From Gallibacter intestinalis (GTDB lineage Bacteria; Bacillota; Clostridia; Peptostreptococcales; Anaerovoracaceae): DNA of 52,014 nt. Each line of letters opens with the position of its first letter. Positions within the stretch are counted from its first letter, which is position 1. Positions 1 to 8,375 of this stretch are shown here, piece after piece. A model generated the notes under the pieces. That model was given only the letters and a program-made list of their open reading frames with translations, did no database searches and was not told the origin of the DNA. The translations under genes and the position numbers were made by a program. The stretch covers positions 1 to 52,014 of the forward strand of contig NZ_JADCKA010000011.1 in the NCBI RefSeq assembly GCF_014982745.1, written 5' to 3'.

Positions 1-90
1 AACAACAAGATAAAAGTAATCAAGAGAGTATCTTATGGAGTCAGAAATTTTAAGAGATTCAGAGCAAGAATCATGCATTCATTAACATAA
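1..90 (+). CDS. ISL3-family transposase, C-terminal fragment
   Basis: Frame 1 is open from the first base and stops at TAA 88-90. The 29 residues include NNKIKVIKRVSYGVRNFKRF, which is the characteristic C-terminus of ISL3-family DDE transposases (the NNK-IK-LKR...YG-RNF-RFR pattern). The start lies outside the window, so this is a truncation by the contig edge and not necessarily a broken gene. An identical fragment is on the minus strand at 51925-52014. Confidence 0.85.
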   Translation, partial: NNKIKVIKRVSYGVRNFKRFRARIMHSLT

Positions 91-171
91 AGAAACTGAC
101 AGAGTGAATATACACTCTGCCAGCCTACGATCTCATTTTATGAGTTCTACCCCAACATTTGACATAGAACC
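1..171 (+). mobile_element. 3' end of an ISL3-family insertion sequence (left edge)
   Basis: The window opens inside an insertion sequence. It contains the last 30 codons of an ISL3-type transposase, then an imperfect hairpin (arms 96-106 and 113-123) that could terminate transposase transcription, then a terminal inverted repeat. Read inward from the element's end, that repeat begins GGTTCTATGTCAAATGTTGG. The same sequence is present in inverted orientation at 51844-52014 with one mismatch (position 128 against 51887). Positions 172-174 also match but are probably chance A residues. The other end of the element is outside the window, so the target duplication cannot be checked. Confidence 0.85.
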
Positions 172-174
172 AAA

Positions 175-204
175 AAAACACCGGCAGACGAACGCCGGTG
201 TTTT
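175..204 (-). terminator. intrinsic terminator of the had/aminotransferase gene series
   Basis: Perfect 11-bp arms at 175-185 and 194-204 (core ACACCGGC / GCCGGTGT) enclose an 8-base loop. On the minus strand the stem is followed by a run of T that ends directly at the ISL3 terminus near 171. It lies about 100 bp after the aminotransferase stop. The A/T-rich arms could let it work on both strands. Confidence 0.85.
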
Positions 205-301
205 ACGGAAGTGCGGGTAGCTAATCCGCGCTTCCAGAATATTAAGTACCGATTGAATATTTACTTCGAAAAGTAAATTTAAATTAAATTGATAAAATCA
301 A

Positions 302-1489
302 TTATTTGTATTCAGCCATAACCTTTTCAAATGCAGGTAATGCCTTCTTAACTCTTTCTACTGGGCAGCAGTATGCGAGTCTTACATATTCAGGTGTTCC
401 GAATCCAGTTCCTGGAACTACCAGTACATCATACTTCTTAAGTCTTTCTGCAAAGTCTTCAGAATTTCCATCTGGAGATTTGATGTACATGTAGAATGCA
501 CCTGATGGTTTTGCAACAGTGTAACCCATGTTAACGAGAGAATCATAAAGAGCTTCTCTACATTCAGCATAAGGCTTGATGTCAGGCATTACATCGATGC
601 AATCTCTAACAACCTGCTGCATGAGGGATGGAGCGTTTACATATCCAAGCGCTCTTCCTGCACCGTTTATTGCAGGAATGAATTCGTCATATCCGTCGAA
701 TCCCTTAGGAACTGCGATGTAACCAATTCTTTCTCCTGGAAGAGAAAGTGACTTAGACCAAGAGTAGCAAACTACTGTGTTTGCATATACTGCAGGAATG
801 AAAGAAACTTTTTCTTCAGTGAAAACCAGTTCTCTGTATGGTTCATCGGCAATTACATAAATAGGATGACCGTATTCTTTACCCTTTTCTTCAAGAACCT
901 TGCAAGCTTCCTCAATCAGAGCTTCAGGATAAATAACGCCTGCTGGGTTGTTTGGGGAGTTGATGATTACAGCCTTTGTATTAGGTGTAATTGCTGCCTT
1001 GAGGTTTTCAACATCAAGATTCATATGTTCATCAGGCTGTACGAATACAGGAACACCACCCTGAGATTCGATAAATACCTTATATTCTGGGAAGTATGGA
1101 ATTACTACTATAATTTCATCCTTAGGATCAGAAATAAGTGCTCTAAGAGTGATATTAAGAGAAGCTGCTGCTCCGCATGTCATGTAAATATCATCTGCTG
1201 TAAAGTCAACACCAAATCTCTTGTTAAGGTTTTCAGCTACTGCTGCTCTTGTGTCAGGAGCACCAGGACCTGGAGTATATGCATGATATCCAGTTGGTTC
1301 CTGTTCGTTTATGATTTTTAACATTGCCTGCTTTACTGCATCAGGAGCAGGTACAGAAGGGTCACCTATAGAAAAGTTGTAAACGTTTTCTGCGCCTACT
1401 TCTGCAGCTCTCTGCCAACCATAGTTAGCAATTTCTCTGATTACTGATGGGGCAGCGCCCAGGCCATACATATCTTTGTTAAAGTTCAT
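302..1489 (-). CDS. PLP-dependent class I/II aminotransferase
   Basis: This is a 395-residue fold-type I aminotransferase of the aspartate aminotransferase superfamily. Visible motifs are the NSPNNPAG loop near residues 178-184, D215 and Y218 in ADEPY, the PLP-binding lysine K246 in SWSKSLSLPGERIGY, and a C-terminal RLAYC segment that supplies the carboxylate-binding arginine. A GAGGG ribosome-binding site precedes the ATG. It is the last gene of the had series, about 100 bp after brnQ with a hairpin between them. The context suggests it converts the fermented amino acid to its 2-oxoacid, the substrate of the hydroxyacid dehydrogenase encoded at 3031-4014. Substrate specificity (leucine, phenylalanine, alanine or other) cannot be read from the sequence. 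Confidence 0.88.
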   Translation of the reverse strand: MNFNKDMYGLGAAPSVIREIANYGWQRAAEVGAENVYNFSIGDPSVPAPDAVKQAMLKIINEQEPTGYHAYTPGPGAPDTRAAVAENLNKRFGVDFTADDIYMTCGAAASLNITLRALISDPKDEIIVVIPYFPEYKVFIESQGGVPVFVQPDEHMNLDVENLKAAITPNTKAVIINSPNNPAGVIYPEALIEEACKVLEEKGKEYGHPIYVIADEPYRELVFTEEKVSFIPAVYANTVVCYSWSKSLSLPGERIGYIAVPKGFDGYDEFIPAINGAGRALGYVNAPSLMQQVVRDCIDVMPDIKPYAECREALYDSLVNMGYTVAKPSGAFYMYIKSPDGNSEDFAERLKKYDVLVVPGTGFGTPEYVRLAYCCPVERVKKALPAFEKVMAEYK

Positions 1490-1518
1490 TTAAAATACCC
1501 TCTTTTCTTTTACAGCCT

Positions 1519-1540
1519 CCACGAAGGTTACCCTTCGTGG
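1519..1540 (-). other. hairpin between brnQ and the aminotransferase
   Basis: Perfect 9-bp arms CCACGAAGG (1519-1527) and CCTTCGTGG (1532-1540) enclose a 4-base loop. There is no clear U-run on either side, so this looks more like an mRNA-stabilising or processing hairpin, or a leaky terminator, than a full stop. It would lower aminotransferase expression relative to the upstream genes or protect transcript ends. Confidence 0.55.
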
Positions 1541-1590
1541 AAGCTTAATAAGTTAGTTTTGCACTAATTAATAATTATCGCGTATTGCGC

Positions 1591-2979
1591 TTACTGGTTG
1601 TCTCTTGTTTTGCCAACATGACCAACTGCACTGATGATAGTGAATACTATCATACCTACGATAGCTGGAATGATCCAGTTCATATCGATACCTGCAAGTG
1701 GAATCTTAGCATACAGATCTGTGATGGATACCAGGAATCCTGGAGTTTCCCATCCGTTCATTGCGAACAGCTGTGCTATTCCCTTAGGGATAGATATGAT
1801 TGCTACGAATATTACAGCACCAGTGTAAGTCCAGTTGTACTTGATGAACTTGTCAAACAGAGTTACAACGAACAGGCACATGTAGATTGGGTACAGTATA
1901 GCCAGTACAGGTACTGCGAAGTTGATGATTGTGTTAACTCCGAACAGGGAGATGAAGAATGCCAGGATAGTACTGCATGTTACTATGATCTGATAGAATT
2001 TTTCATCCTTCTTAAATACCCTTGTAAAGAAGTTACCTGCAACGCCTGTCAGACCAACGGAAGTAGTCAAGCAAGCCAGAGCTGTAGCGATACCTATAGC
2101 CCATTTACCTGCAGCGCCGTACATTTCTGTAAAGATACCTACCAGGATACCAGTTCTGTTGTCAGCTGGCAGATATTCGTTAGCGTACATAGGATCACCG
2201 GACATTGTAGCACCTACATAAGTAAGTCCGCCGTAGATGATAGCCAGCAGTACTGCTGCAACGATACCAACACCGATGGATACTTTGAATCTTTCTTTTT
2301 CATCATTGTATCCCTTGTTGATAAGGTCAGTTACAACGATACCAGCCATCAGAGCAGAACCAAGAGCGTCCATTGTCTGATAACCTTCTGTGAAGCCCTT
2401 AATAAAGAGGCTGTCGATCATTCCCTGTTCAAGACCAGGAGAACCTGCTGCCATTTCACCTGCAGGATTGAATATCGCAATGATAATTGTTCCGATCAGG
2501 ATGATGAGCAGTACAGGTGTAAGGAACTTACCGATGATGTCCACAACCTTAGCAGATCTAACTACGCAAATCCAGCTGAGGATGAAGAAGATCAGGGAAG
2601 TAATCCATGGGGAAACAGATTCTATAGTTCCGTCTCCGAATACCTGAACTGTAAATACTTCGTGAGTAGTAGCCGCTGTTCTTGGTACTGCGAAGAGTAC
2701 GCACAGAACTGTTACGGAAATGAATCCGAGAGCTACGGCAAAGCCGTGTCCAACTCTCTTACCCATGTCATCGGCCATACCACCTACCATAGCGGTAGCG
2801 ATTACACCAAGTACAGGGAATACAGGGTCAGCAATCAGGAAGCCTATAGCTGATGTAGCCCAGTCGCTACCTGACATAACGCCCAGATATGGCGGGAAGA
2901 TCAAGTTTCCTGCGCCAAAGAAGATTGCGAATAACGCGAATCCGACAATTATAATGTCTTTAGTCTTGTTCTTTTGCAT
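1591..2979 (-). CDS. brnQ: branched-chain amino acid transporter, BrnQ/LIVCS family
   Basis: This 462-residue, very hydrophobic protein has about 12 predicted membrane segments. The N-terminal FGAGNLIFPPYLG signature is typical of LIVCS (BrnQ) cation-coupled symporters for leucine, isoleucine and valine. GAGAGG lies upstream of the ATG. It sits between the hydroxyacid dehydrogenase and the aminotransferase genes. Its location implies that it feeds branched-chain amino acids into the pathway, and it is the best local hint that the substrate is leucine and the product isocaproate. BrnQ paralogues can also serve biosynthesis, so the link is inference. Confidence 0.92.
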   Translation of the reverse strand: MQKNKTKDIIIVGFALFAIFFGAGNLIFPPYLGVMSGSDWATSAIGFLIADPVFPVLGVIATAMVGGMADDMGKRVGHGFAVALGFISVTVLCVLFAVPRTAATTHEVFTVQVFGDGTIESVSPWITSLIFFILSWICVVRSAKVVDIIGKFLTPVLLIILIGTIIIAIFNPAGEMAAGSPGLEQGMIDSLFIKGFTEGYQTMDALGSALMAGIVVTDLINKGYNDEKERFKVSIGVGIVAAVLLAIIYGGLTYVGATMSGDPMYANEYLPADNRTGILVGIFTEMYGAAGKWAIGIATALACLTTSVGLTGVAGNFFTRVFKKDEKFYQIIVTCSTILAFFISLFGVNTIINFAVPVLAILYPIYMCLFVVTLFDKFIKYNWTYTGAVIFVAIISIPKGIAQLFAMNGWETPGFLVSITDLYAKIPLAGIDMNWIIPAIVGMIVFTIISAVGHVGKTRDNQ

Positions 2980-3030
2980 TTTTGAAACCTCTCTTTTTTT
3001 AGAAAAAACTAGTATTAGTTACGGATTTTT

Positions 3031-4014
3031 TTACAGTCCGTTAACTACATTGTTAGGCTTTTCGCCTGCCATTACTTTTCTCATGTTATCGTAAGACCAC
3101 TGTACCATTCTGATGAATGCATCGTCAGTAGTTCCTGCGATATGAGGAGTAATAGTAATGTGATTGTTACCCACTTCATTGAGAGTAAACAATGGATGAT
3201 CAGGAGCAGGTGGTTCTGGTGCAATTACGTCCAGACCTGCAGTTACCCTACCGTTGTTCAGAGCCTCTTTGAGATCATCGTTGTTAACGATTTCTCCTCT
3301 GGCAACGTTAATAATGATAACATCCTTCTTCATCTTTGCGATAGCTGCTTTGTTTACCATACCTCTTGTGGAGTCAAGTACAGGTACATGGTAAGAAAGG
3401 ATATCGCACTGTTCATAAAGTTCGTCAAGAGTACAATACTTAAGATCGTATTCCTTTTCGAATGCTTCGTCAGCCTTTACTACATCGTAGTAAAGAACCT
3501 TGGAACCGAAAGCCTTCAGATATTTGCAAGCTTCTTTACCGATAGCTCCAAGACCAACCAGACCAACTGTTCTTGTTCCCAGTTCCTTATGTCCGTTTGC
3601 CTTAAATTCAGCAAAGCACTTGTCAAATTCACCGTTCTTAATTCTTGCGTCATTAGGTGCTGTCTTCTTCAGGCACGCAAGCATAAGACCAACGGCATGT
3701 TCAGCTACAGACTTAGCGTTTACGGCTCTGTTGTTGCAGACATAAACACCGTTTGCCTTTGCAGCTTCGAGGTCGATTTTATCAAAACCTACTCCAAGAG
3801 ACTGGATAAGTTTCAGGTTCTTTGCGCTGTCGATAACGTCTTTTCTGATAAAGTCCACTGGACCTGTCCACAGAATATCCGCATCCTTAAGCGCTTCTTT
3901 AAGTTCTTCATCAGAGCATGGCCATTCGATAAAATCAAATTCCATACCTTCAGGTTTTTCTACCCCGAATCTCTGAACGCCCTTAGGCTCCTTCAAAGCG
4001 ATAACTTTAGTCAT
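3031..4014 (-). CDS. D-2-hydroxyacid dehydrogenase (SerA/GyaR-like)
   Basis: This NAD-dependent D-isomer-specific 2-hydroxyacid dehydrogenase has 327 residues. The Rossmann motif GLGAIG is at 154-159. An acidic residue near 177 (YYD) suggests NAD over NADP. The catalytic triad is R239 (NVARGEIV), E267 (APEPP) and H291 (TPHIAGTT). AGGAGG lies upstream of the ATG. In the pathway it would reduce the 2-oxoacid from the aminotransferase to the (R)-2-hydroxyacid used by the HadA CoA-transferase. It resembles the phosphoglycerate/glyoxylate reductase branch more than the D-lactate dehydrogenase-like LdhA of the well-known clostridial isocaproate cluster, so I do not assign ldhA. Confidence 0.88.
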   Translation of the reverse strand: MTKVIALKEPKGVQRFGVEKPEGMEFDFIEWPCSDEELKEALKDADILWTGPVDFIRKDVIDSAKNLKLIQSLGVGFDKIDLEAAKANGVYVCNNRAVNAKSVAEHAVGLMLACLKKTAPNDARIKNGEFDKCFAEFKANGHKELGTRTVGLVGLGAIGKEACKYLKAFGSKVLYYDVVKADEAFEKEYDLKYCTLDELYEQCDILSYHVPVLDSTRGMVNKAAIAKMKKDVIIINVARGEIVNNDDLKEALNNGRVTAGLDVIAPEPPAPDHPLFTLNEVGNNHITITPHIAGTTDDAFIRMVQWSYDNMRKVMAGEKPNNVVNGL

Positions 4015-4048
4015 TTTTTTCCTCCTAATAATATAAATACTTTACAAG

Positions 4049-5182
4049 TTACTTAAGCACTTCTTTGGAAATTACCATCTTCTGTACTTCCGAAGTACCT
4101 TCGTAGATGGAAGTTACTCTGATATCTCTGTACATTCTTTCGATTGGGTAATCCTTGATGTAACCGTAACCACCGTGCATCTGGAGCGCTCTGTCTACAA
4201 TCCACTTACCTTCTTCAGTAGCGAACAGCTTAGCCATTGACGCTTCCTTATCACCAGGTTCGCCCATATCCATCTTATACGCAGCATCATATACCAGATG
4301 TCTCATAGCGCAAAGCTTAGTTTCCATCTCGGCAATGAGGAACTGGATATTCTGGAACTGAGCCAGTTTCTTACCGAACTGCTTTCTTGCCTTGATATAG
4401 CTCTTAGCTTCTTCCATAGCGCCTGTAGCGATACCCAGAGCCTGAGCAGATATACCAAGTCTTCCCAGAGAAAGAGTTTTCATTGCGTTTACGAATCCGT
4501 TGTCAACTTCACCTAGAATGTTTTCTGGAGAAACTCTTACGTCTTCCAGTACAACGTCGGAAGTTGCACAACCGATCATACCCATCTTATCTTCCGGCTT
4601 ACCGAAGGATACTCCTTCTGCCTTGGAATCAACGATGAATGCAGTGATACCTTTTACTCCCTTGGCAGGATTTGTCTTAGCAAAGACGATTACATAATCG
4701 GAGAAAGGCGCTGCTGTGATGAATGTCTTTCTTCCGTTAAGGATGTAGTCGTCTCCGTCTTTTACAGCAGTAGTCAAGATGGACGCTGCGTCAGAACCCG
4801 CACCCGGTTCTGTCAGACCGAAGGCCAGTACGATGTCTCCTCTGCACAGTGCAGGAAGGAACTTTTTCTTCTGTTCTTCGTTACCGAATTTCAGAAGAGG
4901 AGCCGCATACAGGGAGTTGTTACCAGAAATGTAGATGGAAGCAACACCTGATGCTTTTGCGATTTCTTCCATTACTATCGCATAAGATCTGTGGTCTCCG
5001 CCTGATCCGCCGTATTCTACTGGAGTCTTAACTCCCAAGAATCCGGCTTTGCCCATCTTCTTGTAGACTTCCATTGGAAAGTCTGCTGTCTTGTCAACAT
5101 CTTCCGCGATTGGCTTGATTTCGTTTTCAGCGAAAGATCTTGCAAGCTGACGGACTAATTCATGTTCTTTTTCGAAAATCAT
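4049..5182 (-). CDS. acdB: acyl-CoA dehydrogenase of the had cluster
   Basis: This FAD-dependent acyl-CoA dehydrogenase has 377 residues, the full family length. It shows the FGLTEPGAGSDA and TFITAA substrate/FAD motifs, the RALQMHGGYGY signature and the catalytic-base region IYEGTSEVQ near the C-terminus. Here it should work as an enoyl-CoA reductase, turning the 2-enoyl-CoA made by HadBC into the saturated acyl-CoA. In related clostridia the partner is an electron-bifurcating EtfAB, but no etf genes are in this window. The gene follows hadC after 24 bp and has an AGGAGG site. Assignment to AcdB rather than a butyryl-CoA dehydrogenase rests on context. Confidence 0.85.
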   Translation of the reverse strand: MIFEKEHELVRQLARSFAENEIKPIAEDVDKTADFPMEVYKKMGKAGFLGVKTPVEYGGSGGDHRSYAIVMEEIAKASGVASIYISGNNSLYAAPLLKFGNEEQKKKFLPALCRGDIVLAFGLTEPGAGSDAASILTTAVKDGDDYILNGRKTFITAAPFSDYVIVFAKTNPAKGVKGITAFIVDSKAEGVSFGKPEDKMGMIGCATSDVVLEDVRVSPENILGEVDNGFVNAMKTLSLGRLGISAQALGIATGAMEEAKSYIKARKQFGKKLAQFQNIQFLIAEMETKLCAMRHLVYDAAYKMDMGEPGDKEASMAKLFATEEGKWIVDRALQMHGGYGYIKDYPIERMYRDIRVTSIYEGTSEVQKMVISKEVLK

Positions 5183-5206
5183 AAAAATCCTCCTTAAATA
5201 TATATA

Positions 5207-6328
5207 CTATAGCATCTCTGCAAAAGTTTGCAATGATGTACGTGCCTGTTCAAAGTTGGTCATCTGCTGATCCACTTCTATCATAACCATCTTGATGCCG
5301 GCATTTTCGAGGGCTTTTTTGAATATAGGATAATCGAATTCTTCTGGGTCACAGAACTTAGTCTGTACATAAAGTACACCGTCTGCTCCGGACTTCTTAA
5401 CCTTTTCGATTATCATATCGCTTCTCAGTTTATCGGCATCATACATAACCGAACATCCTTCGATGTCTCCCAGGTATTTAGCGAGAGCTCTGATAGGATT
5501 GTCTGTATCTTCGTCAACAAGTGTTCTGAACTGTCTAGATTCTTCAGCAACTTCATCCTCTACGATAGCGAGTTTGTTTTCTTCAAGAATCTCATTGAGG
5601 CTAGGAAGACTTGTCATAATTCCTGTTGTTACGATTTTCTTTCCGTCCCAAGGTTTAACTTCTTCCTTCTTGAGTTCTGCGATGAGCTCTTCGAGAAGTT
5701 CAACATATTCAGCTCTGTCCATATAGTTAGCTATTGTCAGAACCTGGCTTCTCTTGGAAGGAGTTATGATCTGAGGATAATCTGCTGCAACTGCAACAAA
5801 TTCCTGCATAAGTTTCTTGGACTTGTTGTAGAGCTTAATAGCTTTTTCGATATCTTCATCTGAGAAGAAATCTCCCTTGATTTCTTCCAGCTGGTTCTTA
5901 ACTTTTCTGTACTGAGTTTCGTTGAAATCAACTCCGCATTCAAGTTTTCTGTTCTGAGCCATTGCTACATGAATGTAAGGAATCTTATCACCTACAGCTC
6001 TTCTGATATTCTGTCCAAGTGCTTTCAGAGAGTCACACTGAATGGATACCATGATACCGGACAGGCAATCAAGCTGACCTGTCAGGGACATTTCCATAAC
6101 TCTCTGAACTATTGAACAATAGAAAGCTGGGAAATATTCCTTTGCTGCGGATACTTCACCGCTGCCGCCCCAAAGACCCATTGGGATCATTCCGGAAGCG
6201 TATACCATTTCAACAGGCATATGGATAGGAGAAACACCTATCATTTTCTTACCTTCTGCCTGATATTTTTTTACCAATTCAGCTATGCTAACATCGAATT
6301 TACCTAATACGTTTGCAACATTACTCAT
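5207..6328 (-). CDS. hadC: (R)-2-hydroxyacyl-CoA dehydratase, small subunit
   Basis: This 373-residue member of the 2-hydroxyglutaryl-CoA dehydratase D/HgdB family carries conserved cysteines (for example in FYCSIVQ and SIQCDSL) of the type that ligate the [4Fe-4S] cluster. With HadB it forms the heterodimer that eliminates water from (R)-2-hydroxyacyl-CoA by a ketyl-radical mechanism after one-electron activation by HadI. It starts 3 bp after the hadB stop, so the two subunits are likely coupled in translation. The gene could be called fldC if the substrate is aromatic. Confidence 0.88.
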   Translation of the reverse strand: MSNVANVLGKFDVSIAELVKKYQAEGKKMIGVSPIHMPVEMVYASGMIPMGLWGGSGEVSAAKEYFPAFYCSIVQRVMEMSLTGQLDCLSGIMVSIQCDSLKALGQNIRRAVGDKIPYIHVAMAQNRKLECGVDFNETQYRKVKNQLEEIKGDFFSDEDIEKAIKLYNKSKKLMQEFVAVAADYPQIITPSKRSQVLTIANYMDRAEYVELLEELIAELKKEEVKPWDGKKIVTTGIMTSLPSLNEILEENKLAIVEDEVAEESRQFRTLVDEDTDNPIRALAKYLGDIEGCSVMYDADKLRSDMIIEKVKKSGADGVLYVQTKFCDPEEFDYPIFKKALENAGIKMVMIEVDQQMTNFEQARTSLQTFAEML

Positions 6329-6331
6329 TGA

Positions 6332-7558
6332 TTATTTCGCCTCCTTATTTGCGGCCATGACTTCAACAAGGCCCTGTATCCTTGTATCGTACTGAGCTTC
6401 TGAGAAGTTTCTAGGGTCAGCCTGGTCACCGTCAAATACAGCTGTAGGTATACCTGTTTCTTCTCTTATAACTCTTTCCAGTTCATACATCTGACCGGAC
6501 CACTGCTTGCAGCTTCTGTTGATATGAATGATAGCTCCGTCGCAGTTGTTTTCTCTGAGGACTTTAAGTCTCATATCCGCTGATCTTTCAAAGTTGATAG
6601 CGTTTGGAGTTCTGCAGTACGCCTGCATAAGTTCGTTTGTATTGTTGTAGATATATCCGAATGCGTCCGCATATACTGTACCTGTTACGTTAACACCTGC
6701 ATCTTTCAGAGTCTTGAAAGTGTGTCTCAGATGTGGCCAGCAAGCGATACCTTCGAACATTACTCTGTACTTTTCTTCGCCCTTAAATGTGGATTTTCCT
6801 TCCTTTACATTTTCCTTGAATTCTTCAAGAAGAGCTTCAAAAGCTTCAGCTGATTCCTTCTTACCTCTTGCACATACAGCAACTGCCATATGGTTGAATA
6901 CATCAAATCCGCTGAATGGAGATGGAGTGTATTTGCACATGCTTGTAGCTTCAAGCCATGCTCTACCTGTTCTCTGAGAAATTTCCATTACCTCTTCGAA
7001 CTTCTTGTCATCCCATTTCTTTCCTGTGATTTCTTCCAGCTGCTTAATCGCATGCTCGAACTGACCTCTTACATAAGCGATTCTGTCTTCTTCAGCATCA
7101 TAATCGTTGTTGTAAGGGATATCTATGAGAATCATAGGAATATCAAGTTCCTTAGCGATGTTTTCGTACCACTTAATCATGCAGTTACAGATATTGTTAC
7201 AGCACAGTACGAAATCAGGCTGAGGCATGTTAAGTTCAGGCGCATCCTTTACGTCCATGTATGCGAGGCTGATTCTTGCATATGCACAGATATCATTGGA
7301 ATATCCGTTGTTTTCAGCTGTTTCGCACATTCTTTCGCCGCCGCCCTTTGCTGCGATGGCTGCTGCCTGGTTTTCAGGATAAACTACCTTAATGCCCATT
7401 GTTTCAAAAATTTCCTGTGGGAAGTTTGAAGCACACCAGCCCACTTTTTCGCCGGCATTCTTGGCATCCCAAGCACCCTGATAATGATCAGCAACAATTT
7501 TGTTTAACAGATCTCTAGCTTTTGGCTTAGCATCTACATTAGCTTCTACGTTGCTCAT
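6332..7558 (-). CDS. hadB: (R)-2-hydroxyacyl-CoA dehydratase, large subunit
   Basis: This 408-residue 2-hydroxyacyl-CoA dehydratase subunit has cluster-binding cysteines such as C42 (GWCASNFP) and the cysteine-rich LCCNNICNCM segment. It is longer than HadC by an N-terminal extension, as expected for the large subunit. It pairs with HadC, which follows 3 bp later, and receives electrons from HadI, encoded just upstream. The family includes 2-hydroxyisocaproyl-CoA, phenyllactyl-CoA and lactoyl-CoA dehydratases, and I cannot separate these by eye. Confidence 0.88.
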   Translation of the reverse strand: MSNVEANVDAKPKARDLLNKIVADHYQGAWDAKNAGEKVGWCASNFPQEIFETMGIKVVYPENQAAAIAAKGGGERMCETAENNGYSNDICAYARISLAYMDVKDAPELNMPQPDFVLCCNNICNCMIKWYENIAKELDIPMILIDIPYNNDYDAEEDRIAYVRGQFEHAIKQLEEITGKKWDDKKFEEVMEISQRTGRAWLEATSMCKYTPSPFSGFDVFNHMAVAVCARGKKESAEAFEALLEEFKENVKEGKSTFKGEEKYRVMFEGIACWPHLRHTFKTLKDAGVNVTGTVYADAFGYIYNNTNELMQAYCRTPNAINFERSADMRLKVLRENNCDGAIIHINRSCKQWSGQMYELERVIREETGIPTAVFDGDQADPRNFSEAQYDTRIQGLVEVMAANKEAK

Positions 7559-7571
7559 GTCATACTCCCTT

Positions 7572-8360
7572 CTACTTGTTTTTTAAATAAGATTCATAAG
7601 CATAAATCGCGGCTCCTATTGCTCCAGCGAGCTGTGAGTCTTCCGACACCGCGATAGATGTGTCAAGTTCTTCCTCCAAAGCTCTGACAACGCCGGAGTT
7701 TCTTGATACTCCGCCGGTCATTACTACAGGAGGCACCACACCTACTCTTTTTGCCTGTCCTGCAACGCGGCTTGCAACGGAATAATGTATTCCCTTTATG
7801 ATGTTTTTAACATCAGCATTGTTTGCCAGACAAGAAATCACTTCAGATTCGGCAAACACCGTGCAGGTTGAGGATATCGGAGTTCTTTCGGTAGCCTGGG
7901 CATCGTATTCTCCGAATTCGTTAAGGTCAACATGAAGCACATTGGCCATAACTTCCAAGAAACGTCCCGTACCTGCTGCGCACTTATCATTCATAACGAA
8001 ATTTTGAAGCTGTCCGTTTTTGTCCAGTCTCAAAACCTTGGCATCCTGTCCGCCTATATCAATGATAGTGGCAACCTCTCCGAATATGTAGGCTCCCCCT
8101 TTGGCGTGACAGCTTAGCTCACTCATGTCCTTATCACCGTTATAACTCTTTCTGCCGTATCCTGTTGATATGGTCATTTTGATGTCATCCATGGTGATAC
8201 CGGCATCGCCCAAAGCTTTTTCAAGCACTATGTCAACACCATCAGTTCCGGCTCCCTTTTCAATTATGGCGCTGCTGACGACATCGCTGCCGTCAGCCAT
8301 CACCACGCATTTTGAAGAAGTAGAGCCTATGTCTATTCCTAACGTGTAAATTTTATCCAT
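7572..8360 (-). CDS. hadI: 2-hydroxyacyl-CoA dehydratase activator ATPase
   Basis: This 262-residue protein belongs to the BadF/BadG/BcrA/BcrD (ASKHA-fold) ATPase family. Visible are the phosphate-1 motif GIDIGSTSSK at the N-terminus, DIGGQD near 101-106, and two cysteines, C127 (NDKCAAGTG) and C166 (SSTCTVFAESEV), which in the family bridge one [4Fe-4S] cluster between two monomers. It uses ATP hydrolysis to inject a low-potential electron into HadBC. Very oxygen sensitive in known members, it fits a strict anaerobe. It sits between hadA and hadB with gaps of about 13-15 bp. Confidence 0.93.
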   Translation of the reverse strand: MDKIYTLGIDIGSTSSKCVVMADGSDVVSSAIIEKGAGTDGVDIVLEKALGDAGITMDDIKMTISTGYGRKSYNGDKDMSELSCHAKGGAYIFGEVATIIDIGGQDAKVLRLDKNGQLQNFVMNDKCAAGTGRFLEVMANVLHVDLNEFGEYDAQATERTPISSTCTVFAESEVISCLANNADVKNIIKGIHYSVASRVAGQAKRVGVVPPVVMTGGVSRNSGVVRALEEELDTSIAVSEDSQLAGAIGAAIYAYESYLKNK

Positions 8361-8375
8361 GTGATATCGGTCTCC

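Noticed and set aside
1585-2853. Long plus-strand open frame (422 codons) opposite brnQ
   Set aside because: The translation is cysteine-, serine- and tyrosine-rich low-complexity text without motifs, and the opposite strand encodes an unmistakable BrnQ.
3142-4056. Plus-strand open frame opposite the hydroxyacid dehydrogenase
   Set aside because: Shadow frame: no family resemblance and the minus strand carries all catalytic motifs of the dehydrogenase.
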